Positions 7,464 to 13,428 of a stretch of DNA of 15,999 nt are shown here, one piece after another. The stretch spans positions 1-15,999 of the forward strand of contig JBLNBQ010000176.1 in assembly GCA_050260095.1 (NCBI GenBank), in the 5' to 3' direction. The position numbers and the translations under genes are program-made. The notes below the pieces were generated by a model, which was given only the letters and a program-made list of their open reading frames with translations, ran no database searches and was not told where the DNA came from. Source of the stretch: JBLNBQ01 sp050260095. GTDB lineage: Bacteria > Bacillota > UBA5301 > DYFA01. The stretch's first letter is position 1; each line of letters opens with the position of its first letter.

Positions 7464-8384
7464 ATGATGCACCTGGACGTGAGGAAGATTGACCGGCTCC
7501 TCAACGAGTTGGCCAGGGTCAGAGAAGAGGTCGAGCAGCGAGAGGGAAGCGCTGCCGAGATCTCTGCCACCCTTGAGGAGGTGCGCGCTCACCTTTGCGA
7601 AGTTCTGGTGGCCGCTTCCCGCAATCCTAAGGCTGAGATCCGCCGGTGTGCCATCTACGGCCTGGCCAAGATCGGACGGGCTGAAGAGGCGGAGTTGCTG
7701 ATCGGCGCCCTCCGCGACCCCGATGCCGCCGTGCGCGCCTGGGCCGTCGAGGGCCTGGGGGTGCTGGGCTGCCCGGCGGCGGTGAGCCACCTCTTGAACG
7801 CGTTGGCCGACGAAGACTCTTTCGTCTACTATTCCGTGGTCTTGGCGCTCCGGAAGTATTCCCTGGATACGATCCTGCGTCCGCTCATGGATGCGCTTCG
7901 CACCGCCAATTCGCTGGTGCGGCAGCGCGCCGCCAAACTGCTCGGCAGTCTCAAGGACCCGCGGGCCCTGGAGGCGCTGGCGGCCTGCCTCTACGCCGAT
8001 GAGCCGGCCGTTCGCTACGAAGCGGTCGAGGCGCTGGGACAGATCGGCGATCGTCGCGCCGTAAAGGTGCTGGTGGCCGCGCTCGAAGACGAAGACCGCG
8101 ACGTGCGTTTCGCCGCCATCAAGGGGCTGCAGCGCCTCGGCGACGACCAGGCGGTGGAGCCGCTGGTCAGGCTGGCCCTCAACAATGAGGAGCAGCGCCC
8201 ATATGCCCTGGAAGCGCTGGTGCAGATTTGCGGGCCGGAGGCTCTGGGCCCGGTGCAGCGCGCCCTCTCCGAGATGGAGACGATGGCGCAGAGCATCTCC
8301 CGGTCCCTTCTGGCGGCTCAGGCGTGCTATCAGCGACTGCCCAGCCTGTGGGACTGGCAAGTGGCCGCCGGCGAGCAGAACTGA
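7464..8384 (+). CDS. HEAT-repeat protein of unknown function
   Basis: The 306-aa product opens with a charged helical segment that could form a coiled coil (residues 8-30, KIDRLLNELARVREEVEQRE). From about residue 50 to 270 it is an array of roughly 31-residue helical repeats of the HEAT/PBS-lyase type, for example AVRAWAVEGLGVLG, LVRQRAAKLLGSLKDPRALE, AVRYEAVEALGQIGDRRAVK and DVRFAAIKGLQRLGDDQAVE. Such solenoids are protein-protein scaffolds; nothing in the sequence reveals the partner. No signal peptide or membrane segment is seen, so it is probably cytosolic. ATG 7464 (or the adjacent ATG 7467) follows GGGGGGAGGA, a strong ribosome site. It starts a new unit after the speD terminator. I would not assign phycocyanobilin-lyase activity, since many family members are simply structural repeats. 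Confidence 0.85.
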   Translation: MMHLDVRKIDRLLNELARVREEVEQREGSAAEISATLEEVRAHLCEVLVAASRNPKAEIRRCAIYGLAKIGRAEEAELLIGALRDPDAAVRAWAVEGLGVLGCPAAVSHLLNALADEDSFVYYSVVLALRKYSLDTILRPLMDALRTANSLVRQRAAKLLGSLKDPRALEALAACLYADEPAVRYEAVEALGQIGDRRAVKVLVAALEDEDRDVRFAAIKGLQRLGDDQAVEPLVRLALNNEEQRPYALEALVQICGPEALGPVQRALSEMETMAQSISRSLLAAQACYQRLPSLWDWQVAAGEQN

Positions 8385-8412
8385 CCGGCACCACACATAT
8401 GTGGGTCCGATT

Positions 8413-8439
8413 GGGCGTGGGCCTCGGCCGACGCCCTTT
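8413..8439 (+). terminator. Possible weak intrinsic terminator after the HEAT-repeat gene
   Basis: GGGCGT (8413-8418) pairs with ACGCCC (8431-8436), and an inner GGC/GCC pairing continues the stem, followed by only three T residues. It is a good hairpin with a short U tract, so it might terminate partially or merely fold the mRNA before mgtC. Confidence 0.4.
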
Positions 8440-8508
8440 GCCTCCCCTGGGCGTGGCCCGCCCGGGTGACGCATAATAACGTGGAAGTCAAGGTGAGGGG
8501 GCGGCGTT

Positions 8509-9174
8509 GTGACGCTCTCGAATGAGGAGATGGTCGCCCGGCTGCTCCTGGCGGCGCTCCTGGCGGGAATCATCGGGCTTGAACGGGAGAGCAGGCACCG
8601 GGCGGCCGGCCTGCGCACGCATCTCCTCGTGTCCGTCGGGTCCGCGCTGGTCATGCTTATCTCCGTGTACGGGTTCCCCGGCTTTCCTCTGGACCGGCGC
8701 GACCCTGCCCGCCTGGCGGCGCAGGTGGTTTCCGGCATCGGTTTCCTCGGCGCGGGAACCATCCTGCGCGAGGGGGTCAGCATCCGGGGGCTGACCACGG
8801 CGGCGTCGCTCTGGGTGGTGTCGGGGATAGGGCTGGCGGCGGGGGCGGGTTTCTACGCCGGCGCGTTGGTGACCACCGTCCTGACCGGGCTGGCGCTGCT
8901 CTACCTGAGCAGGCTGGAGCGTTTCGTGAACCCGGTCCGGGCCGAGCGGTACCTGATCAAGGTGGCCGGGCGGGCCAGGGAACTCGGGTCGTTGGAAGAC
9001 CGCCTCAAGAGATTGGGGATCAGGGTGCGCCAAGTCGACCTCGAGTATTGCACGAATGAGGAAGCCTCGCTGATCAGCCTGGGGATCTACGTTCCCGACC
9101 AGGTGAGCCCTGCCGCGGTGGTCGCTGCTTTGGCGGAGAGCCCGGAGACCCTCGAAGTCCATCTCGACGAGTAG
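8509..9174 (+). CDS. MgtC/SapB family membrane protein
   Basis: The 221-aa product has an N-terminal membrane part (about residues 8-135, four to five hydrophobic helices) and a soluble C-terminal domain (about 140-221). Family hallmarks are visible: the GIIGLERESRHRAAGLRTHLLVSVGSAL stretch in two parts (residues 20-47) and VSGIGFLGAGTILREG followed by IRGLTTAASLWV (about 74-104). In pathogens MgtC supports growth in low Mg2+ and modulates the F-type ATPase; in environmental Firmicutes the role is unknown, possibly Mg2+ or membrane-potential homeostasis. The C-terminal domain has the length of the ACT-like domain found in many family members. GTG 8509 follows AGGTGAGGGGG by 7 nt. surE starts 17 bases after its stop, so the two are probably one transcript. 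Confidence 0.9.
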   Translation: MTLSNEEMVARLLLAALLAGIIGLERESRHRAAGLRTHLLVSVGSALVMLISVYGFPGFPLDRRDPARLAAQVVSGIGFLGAGTILREGVSIRGLTTAASLWVVSGIGLAAGAGFYAGALVTTVLTGLALLYLSRLERFVNPVRAERYLIKVAGRARELGSLEDRLKRLGIRVRQVDLEYCTNEEASLISLGIYVPDQVSPAAVVAALAESPETLEVHLDE

Positions 9175-9191
9175 ACGGGGAGCGACGAACG

Positions 9192-10034
9192 GTGCGTATT
9201 CTGGTCACGAACGACGATGGGATCTGGGCGCCCGGGATCGCGGCGCTCGCCGAGGCGCTGCGGCCCTTGGGTGAGGTGGTGATCTTCGCCCCTGACCGGG
9301 AGCGAAGCGCCACTGGCCACGCCATCACCATGCACGCCCCGCTGCGGGTCGAGGAGATCAGCTTCCCGGTGGAGGGCGTGAAGGCCTATATGGTGAACGG
9401 GACGCCCTCCGACTGCGTGAAGTTGGGAGCTGAGGCCATCCTGCCCTCCCTGCCCGACCTCGTGGTGTCGGGCATCAACCCGGGCCCTAACCTTGGCACG
9501 GACGTGCTCTACTCGGGCACGGTCAGCGGGGCGTTCGAGGGCGTAATCCTCGGCATCCCGGCTGTGGCGGTGTCTCTGGCCACCGCCGCCGAGCCGGAGT
9601 TCTCCGTCGCGGCGGGCTTTGCCTTCCAGGTGGTTGAGCTGGTGCAGCGCTTCGGGTTGCCGCCCGACACCCTCCTCAACGTCAATGTGCCCGGCCTGCC
9701 GGCCCGGGAGATCGCCGGGGTTCAGTACACGCACCTCGGAACACGACGCTACCGCAACGCGTTCGACCGTCGCACCGACCCCCGGGGCAAGGTCTATTAC
9801 TGGATGGCCGGCGAGGTCCTCGACCTCGACGATGATCCCCAGGCGGACACGGTCGCTATTCAGAACAACCTCATCTCGGTCACGCCGCTCCGTTACGACC
9901 TGACCAACCGGGGGTTCCTGGCTGAGCTGGCGCGTTGGCCGCTTGCCCTTAATGCGAGTGGGCAGGCACAGTTTGAACCGCCGGGGAAATATAGTTGTGA
10001 TGAGGGTTCTCCGGGAGGTGAGGGCCGTGACTAA
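9192..10034 (+). CDS. surE: 5'/3'-nucleotidase SurE
   Basis: SurE is a metal-dependent phosphatase acting on nucleoside monophosphates and, in some bacteria, short polyphosphate. The 280-aa product has the full metal/phosphate site: MRILVTNDDG with Asp8 and Asp9, ERSATGHAIT with Ser39, and VSGINPGPNLGTDVLYSGTV with Asn96. The last 25 residues or so (after ALNASGQ) look unlike a folded SurE domain and may be an extension. They also overlap the Shine-Dalgarno and start of the next gene. GTG 9192 is used, with GGGGAG 9 nt upstream; the conserved domain begins at the first residue, so no other start is likely. It sits between mgtC and the YpmA-like gene with very short gaps. Confidence 0.95.
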   Translation: MRILVTNDDGIWAPGIAALAEALRPLGEVVIFAPDRERSATGHAITMHAPLRVEEISFPVEGVKAYMVNGTPSDCVKLGAEAILPSLPDLVVSGINPGPNLGTDVLYSGTVSGAFEGVILGIPAVAVSLATAAEPEFSVAAGFAFQVVELVQRFGLPPDTLLNVNVPGLPAREIAGVQYTHLGTRRYRNAFDRRTDPRGKVYYWMAGEVLDLDDDPQADTVAIQNNLISVTPLRYDLTNRGFLAELARWPLALNASGQAQFEPPGKYSCDEGSPGGEGRD

Positions 10035-10239
10035 CCTGGCCGGTGCTGAAGGCAGCACGCCAGCGGCCCGGATCGACACCCTCGGTCAGGCGACCGTTCA
10101 GCTTGCGGGCGACGTACACTTGCTGGTGACTTTCCTGAACAAGACTCTCAAGGACGACGGGCTCATCTTTGGCCTCACCCGGACGGGCGAGGGCCAGTCA
10201 ACCTTCACGATTTACCGGGTGGTCGGCGCCAAGCCGTGA
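10027..10239 (+). CDS. YpmA-like small protein (DUF4264 family)
   Basis: The 70-aa product ends in a segment resembling B. subtilis YpmA (about 56 aa, DUF4264): GDVHLLVTFLNKTLKDDGL followed by IFGLTRTGEGQSTFTIYRV, with the LNKTLK and FGL..FTIY pattern. The function of the family is unknown. GTG 10027 is chosen because a near-perfect GGAGGTGA lies 5 nt upstream; the frame is open back to 9943 but that part is surE in another frame. The gene overlaps the surE end by 8 bases, so translation is probably coupled. The first 15 residues are Ala/Gly/Ser/Thr-rich and probably disordered. The assignment rests on remembered similarity, not on a search. Confidence 0.75.
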   Translation: MTNLAGAEGSTPAARIDTLGQATVQLAGDVHLLVTFLNKTLKDDGLIFGLTRTGEGQSTFTIYRVVGAKP

Positions 10240-10278
10240 GGCGGGGCGCGGCAGAATGAAGCGAGGGGGACGCTCGAG

Positions 10279-11214
10279 GTGCGGGTAGCGGTTATCCTAG
10301 GCGGGCGCTCTTCGGAGCGTGAGGTCTCTCTGCAGACGGGGCAGAACATCATCACTGCCCTGCGCCAGAAGGGTCACGAGACGGTGGCGCTCGATCTGAC
10401 TGACGATCTGGCGCTGCTCTTGCGCCAGGCCAAGCCTGATACAGTCTATATCGCTCTTCACGGGGAATATGGGGAGGACGGCTGTCTCCAGGGTCTTCTC
10501 GAGATGCTCGGCTTGCCCTACGTCGGCTCGGGCGTCCTGGCTTCGGCGCTCGGCATGGATAAGTACATGTCGCGGCGCATCATGGAGTTGGAGGGTTTGC
10601 CGGTTCCGGCGACGCGGGCCATCCGGCGCGACGAGGCGCTGGCTCTGGGGCCGCGGACCCTGGCGGCAGAGGTGAAGCGCGCTTTTGGGGTGCCGTTGGT
10701 GGTAAAGCCCAACCGCCAGGGGTCCACCGTTGGAGTGACGATCGTTCGCGAAGAGTCGCAGCTCGAAGAGGCGCTCCGCACTGCGCTGGAATTCGACGAA
10801 CTGGCTCTTGTGGAGGAGTTCCTCTCGGGGAAGGAACTCACGGTGGGCGTGTTGGGCGATCGGCCGCCGGAGGCATTGCCGGTGATCGAGATCGTGCCCA
10901 AGACGGCCTTCTACGATTACGAGGCGAAATACACGCCGGGCATGAGCGAGCACATCATTCCCGCTCGTATATCGCCGGAGGTGGCGGCGGCGGCGCAAGA
11001 CTACGCGGTTCGGGCGTACCGCGCCCTGGGGTGCCGGCACTACGCCCGGGTGGACTTGATGTTAAACGACCTCGGCCAGCCTGTGGTCCTGGAAGTCAAC
11101 ACGCTCCCCGGCATGACCTCCACCAGCCTGGTGCCGGATGCCGCTCGCTCAGTGGGAATCGAGTTCCCCGACCTGGTAGAACGCCTCGTGAAGATGTCGC
11201 TCGGAAGTGAATGA
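10279..11214 (+). CDS. ddl: D-alanine--D-alanine ligase
   Basis: Ddl joins two D-alanines with ATP to make the dipeptide ending the peptidoglycan stem. The 311-aa ATP-grasp protein has the N-terminal GGRSSEREVSL (Glu13 binds the first D-Ala), ALHGEYGEDG, VGSGVLASALGMDKY, the ATP-binding VVKPNRQGSTVGV (Lys143), YDYEAKYTPGMSEH with Tyr212 in the place of the Tyr typical of D-Ala-D-Ala rather than D-Ala-D-Lac ligases, and the metal-binding ARVDLM and LEVNTLPGMT. Length and motifs are normal, and the product should be a cytosolic dimer. GTG 10279 is preceded by AGGGGGA at 8 nt. It lies 39 bases after the YpmA-like gene in the same orientation. Together with dapF/dapL it shows the window is rich in cell-wall precursor genes. 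Confidence 0.95.
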   Translation: MRVAVILGGRSSEREVSLQTGQNIITALRQKGHETVALDLTDDLALLLRQAKPDTVYIALHGEYGEDGCLQGLLEMLGLPYVGSGVLASALGMDKYMSRRIMELEGLPVPATRAIRRDEALALGPRTLAAEVKRAFGVPLVVKPNRQGSTVGVTIVREESQLEEALRTALEFDELALVEEFLSGKELTVGVLGDRPPEALPVIEIVPKTAFYDYEAKYTPGMSEHIIPARISPEVAAAAQDYAVRAYRALGCRHYARVDLMLNDLGQPVVLEVNTLPGMTSTSLVPDAARSVGIEFPDLVERLVKMSLGSE

Positions 11215-11340
11215 CAGGTTTGGAGAGAGACAGGATTATCTGGCGACGAGAAGAAACACTAACCCAGGGGGAGCGATGTCAGGTTTGTCGTTTGGGTCCT
11301 AATGCCCCGGTGCTCAGACTCCGGAAAGGGGAGATCGCCT

Positions 11341-11676
11341 ATGATATGCGTCGGCCAGGAAGACGTGATCCTCGGGCTCAAGAGATGCAAGCGACTCGCC
11401 AAGCAGGCACTTCTGGCATCCGGCCTGACCACCGACCCGCAGTTCTGGGTCGCCCAGGCGGAAGCCCGGCGGGAAATGTACGAACAGCTCATGGCCAAGG
11501 TTGAAGAAGACGGAGTGCAGCCGGCTTACGAAGAGGCTCTCCGCCGCTACCGGGATCTCAACCGGGCCCCCGAGGCCCGGTCGAGCGGGCAGCGACAGGC
11601 GCTCGAGATGTTCTTCACCATACTGGGCGTTCAGAAACCGGCCGAGGAGTGCGCGACGCAGGCGGTTCCGTCCTGA
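11341..11676 (+). CDS. Small helical protein, unrecognised
   Basis: This 111-aa protein is not one I recognise. It is strongly helical and charged, with a basic amphipathic stretch near residues 13-22 (LKRCKRLAKQ), an aromatic DPQFWVAQAEARREMYEQL (33-51) and an alpha-helical AYEEALRRYRDLNRAPEARS (about 62-81). It has two Cys residues early (3 and 16) and one late (104), no signal peptide and no membrane segment. ATG 11341 follows AAAGGGGAG at 7 nt, a good ribosome site; the frame is open back to ATG 11302 but that extension looks non-coding. It is the last gene before a strong terminator and lies 126 bases after ddl, so it may belong to the ddl transcript. A distant relation to small helical YlbF/YmcA-type proteins crossed my mind but is not supported by any motif. 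Confidence 0.75.
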   Translation: MICVGQEDVILGLKRCKRLAKQALLASGLTTDPQFWVAQAEARREMYEQLMAKVEEDGVQPAYEEALRRYRDLNRAPEARSSGQRQALEMFFTILGVQKPAEECATQAVPS

Positions 11677-11705
11677 TGTCGCCGTTCGGCGAGCAAGTGA
11701 TAGAG

Positions 11706-11736
11706 AAGGGTGCAGGCGAAGGCTTGCACCCTTTTT
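11706..11736 (+). terminator. Intrinsic terminator closing the plus-strand gene run
   Basis: AAGGGTGCAGGC (11706-11717) pairs with GCTTGCACCCTT (11722-11733), a 12-bp stem with one G-T wobble and a GAAG tetraloop, followed by TTTTT (11732-11736). It lies 30 bases after the last plus-strand gene and separates it from the convergent recombinase gene. Confidence 0.92.
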
Positions 11737-11807
11737 GCTGGGCGCGTCCTGCAGGCGCGTGGAGCGACGCCGGACCACCGAGGCTTCCGGCGGCGGTACC
11801 GGGCGCT

Positions 11808-12782
11808 CTAGGTGGCCAGCGGGTTCTTCTCGAGAATCACTTCCCGGAGTTTGGCGGCGGAGACGTGAGCGTAGATCTGGGTCGTCGAGATGTCGGCGTG
11901 ACCAAGGAACTCCTGGATGAACCGGAGATCGACGCCCGCCTCGAGCAGCAGCGTGGCACAGGTGTGCCGAAGCTTGTGCGGCGAGATGGCCGGATCGAGG
12001 CCGAGCAGGCGGACGAACTGCTTCACGATGTAGTAGGCGCTGCTCCGGCTCAGCTGGGTTCCCTTGTGAGAGGTGAAGAGATAGGCGGCCTCCGGGAAGC
12101 GCCGCTCAGCCAGGTAGCGCCGGAGGATGCTCATCGCTGCATCCGGGAGCGGGACGGCCCGCTGTTTCTGGCCCTTGGCGTGGAGCACCTCCACGAGGTT
12201 CTCCGCGAACTTCACGTCTTCGGGGCGGAGCGAGATCACCTCGCTGATCCGCAAGCCGCCGTAAAGAAAGAGAGTCAAGAGCGTGAGGTCGCGCTGGGGG
12301 TCGCGGCTGTTATCCCGCACGGAGTTCAGCAGCCGGATGGCATCCTCCTTGACCAGATGTTTCCGGAGCGCGGCTCGCGGGTTGATCTTCGGCCGGGGAA
12401 CTTCCGCGGTTGGGTCGACCGTAATGACATTCTGTTTCTTAAGAAATCCGAAGAACGCACGGAGCGCCGAGACTTTGCGGGCGATCCCGTGTTTGGAGTT
12501 GCCGCGTTCGTCCTGGACGTAGAGCAGAAACCGCCGGATCTCCCGAGGGCCGATGGCGTCGACCGGAAGCGGCGGCAGTTGGGCGTCGTCGCGCCGGCGC
12601 TCGGCGAGCAGTTCGGGACGACGGGAACGACGGAGCGCCGGCCGGTCGCGGTTGGCCAGGAAACGCCAGAAGACCACAAGGTCGCGCCGATATTCGGCGA
12701 TGGTGGCTTGGGATTTGTCGCCGGTGAGACGGAGTTCGTCGAGAAAGTCCGCCAGACAGACAGCGAAATCAGTGTTGCGCAT
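11808..12782 (-). CDS. Tyrosine recombinase, Xer-type
   Basis: This is a tyrosine site-specific recombinase of 324 aa with an N-terminal SAM-like core-binding domain (about residues 5-125; DFLDELRL, TIAEYRRDLVVFWRFL, KVSALRAFFGFLKKQNV) and a C-terminal catalytic domain (about 140-318). All catalytic residues are present: Arg178 in GGLRISEV, Lys203 in HAKGQKQR, His269 and Arg272 in HKLRHTCAT, His295 in LGHADISTTQIY, and nucleophile Tyr304. It is longer than typical XerC/XerD (about 295-305 aa). The extra length is a basic, Pro-rich stretch near residues 44-75, and that stretch is why I leave the symbol blank. ATG 12782 has a perfect AGGAGG 5 nt upstream; the longer open frame to 12884 ends inside the palindrome and is not used. 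A dif-like palindrome lies 91 bases upstream. Confidence 0.9.
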   Translation of the reverse strand: MRNTDFAVCLADFLDELRLTGDKSQATIAEYRRDLVVFWRFLANRDRPALRRSRRPELLAERRRDDAQLPPLPVDAIGPREIRRFLLYVQDERGNSKHGIARKVSALRAFFGFLKKQNVITVDPTAEVPRPKINPRAALRKHLVKEDAIRLLNSVRDNSRDPQRDLTLLTLFLYGGLRISEVISLRPEDVKFAENLVEVLHAKGQKQRAVPLPDAAMSILRRYLAERRFPEAAYLFTSHKGTQLSRSSAYYIVKQFVRLLGLDPAISPHKLRHTCATLLLEAGVDLRFIQEFLGHADISTTQIYAHVSAAKLREVILEKNPLAT

Positions 12783-12872
12783 CGTGACCTCCTGAGAGGC
12801 GTCTCGGCAGCGCGGTCGGCCAAGGCGGGCGCTCGGAGAGGATTTCCACGGCGGGCGTGGGAAACCCTGCTC

Positions 12873-12906
12873 GTTACTGTACAAAATGTGTATTTTGTAC
12901 AGTAAC
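12873..12906. repeat. Perfect 34-bp palindrome, dif/lox-like candidate recombination site
   Basis: The arms GTTACTGTACAAAAT (12873-12887) and ATTTTGTACAGTAAC (12892-12906) are exact inverted copies separated by GTGT. The same bases can be divided as an Xer site: 11-bp arm ACTGTACAAAA, 6-bp centre TGTGTA, 11-bp arm TTTTGTACAGT. The element is AT-rich in a GC-rich setting and begins 91 bases upstream of the recombinase start. There is no U tract after the stem, so it is not an ordinary terminator. Alternative readings are an operator/promoter: on the minus strand TTACTG and TACAGT lie 18 bp apart within it. The palindrome itself is certain; the recombination role is inference. Confidence 0.9.
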
Positions 12907-12993
12907 GGATGACGAAGAAGAGGTGGGACTCACCCCTTCCCACCGGCTCTTCCGTCTGGGGACTGCCACCCGGCTTAAAGCGCGACACGGATG

Positions 12994-13009
12994 CGTGATC
13001 TCGTGATCT
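12994..13009. repeat. Short 8-bp tandem duplication
   Basis: CGTGATCT occurs twice in direct tandem (12994-13001 and 13002-13009) in the gap between the recombinase and the FmdB-like gene. It may be a replication-slippage trace and has no evident function. Confidence 0.6.
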
Positions 13010-13038
13010 GCTGTAAACGGATGCTGCCCTGCCGGAGC

Positions 13039-13074
13039 GCCGGTGTTCAATGGCACGCCGGTGTTCAATGGCAC
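13039..13074. repeat. 18-bp tandem duplication across the fmdB stop codon
   Basis: The 18-base unit GCCGGTGTTCAATGGCAC occurs twice in direct tandem (13039-13056 and 13057-13074). The second copy contains the end of the FmdB-like gene (minus-strand TGA at 13065-13067), so the first copy repeats the gene's last codons and stop beyond the real end. The unit is a multiple of three and exact, which suggests a recent slippage duplication. Confidence 0.9.
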
Positions 13075-13280
13075 GAAGAGCAGCTGCCTCCGCTGCAGCC
13101 GGCGCAGCCGCCCCCGGAGGCGTTGGAGCGAAACTCGCCCCCGCTCTTGGTGGCGAAGGCAGAGAATAGCCGTTCGGTCTGAGCGTCACCGCACTTCGGG
13201 CAGGCGGGGCGAGCGTCCCGGGAACAGAGTTCCTCGAATCTCTGCCCGCACTTGAGACAGCGAAATTCGTAGAGGGGCAT
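13065..13280 (-). CDS. FmdB-family zinc ribbon protein
   Basis: The 71-aa product begins MPLYEFRCLKCGQRFEEL and contains CLKCG (Cys9, Cys12 by eye) and CPKCG about 20 residues later, the two CxxC pairs of a small zinc ribbon typical of FmdB/CxxC-CxxC-SSSS regulators. The tail is Gly/Ser/Cys-rich (GGGCAGCSGGSCSSCH), also common in this family. FmdB was proposed as a regulator of formamidase/amidase genes in Methylophilus, but the role of the widespread homologues is unknown. ATG 13280 is set by the conserved MPLYEF start; GGGAGG lies 11 nt upstream, a somewhat long spacing. A sigma-A promoter is visible upstream. The stop codon lies inside an 18-bp tandem duplication. Confidence 0.9.
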   Translation of the reverse strand: MPLYEFRCLKCGQRFEELCSRDARPACPKCGDAQTERLFSAFATKSGGEFRSNASGGGCAGCSGGSCSSCH

Positions 13281-13315
13281 AGTTTCATGTACCTCCCTGG
13301 GTTCGTCCTGCCTCC

Positions 13316-13344
13316 ATTCTAATCCGCCCTGGGCCTGCCAGCAA
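13316..13344 (-). promoter_or_regulatory. Sigma-A promoter for the FmdB-like gene
   Basis: On the minus strand TTGCTG (13344-13339) and TAGAAT (13321-13316) are 17 bp apart. It lies 36 bases upstream of the FmdB-like start and after the terminator of the preceding HicB-like gene. Confidence 0.65.
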
Positions 13345-13350
13345 GACGCG

Positions 13351-13385
13351 AAAACGAAGCCCTTGACCACAGCGTTAGGGCTTCG
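13351..13385 (-). terminator. Intrinsic terminator after the HicB-like gene
   Basis: Read on the minus strand, CGAAGCCCT pairs with AGGGCTTCG (9 bp; plus-strand arms 13377-13385 and 13355-13363) around a 13-base loop, followed by TTTT (13354-13351). It lies about 45 bases after the stop of the HicB-like gene. Confidence 0.8.
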
Positions 13386-13428
13386 CCTCGTCTTGCAGAT
13401 TGAACTGGAGAATCTGGGATGGACTCGC

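Noticed and set aside
7395..8798. 467-codon minus-strand open frame opposite the HEAT-repeat gene
   Set aside because: The plus-strand frame has repeat structure and a strong ribosome site; the antisense frame is a by-product of GC-rich codon use.
11211..11504. 97-codon frame starting in ATGA overlap with ddl and containing CQVC
   Set aside because: The latter half is an out-of-frame reading of the small helical gene, no ribosome site favours it, and no zinc-ribbon pattern is completed.
11649..12905. 418-codon plus-strand frame opposite the recombinase
   Set aside because: The minus-strand frame carries all catalytic residues of a tyrosine recombinase; this is its shadow and it runs through the terminator and palindrome.
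12873..12906. Palindrome as an intrinsic terminator
   Set aside because: The stem is AT-rich and neither side is followed by a T run in the right place; the nearest upstream gene on either strand does not need it there.
13039..13074. Start of a CRISPR array or minisatellite
   Set aside because: Only two exact abutting copies without spacers; a simple tandem duplication explains it.
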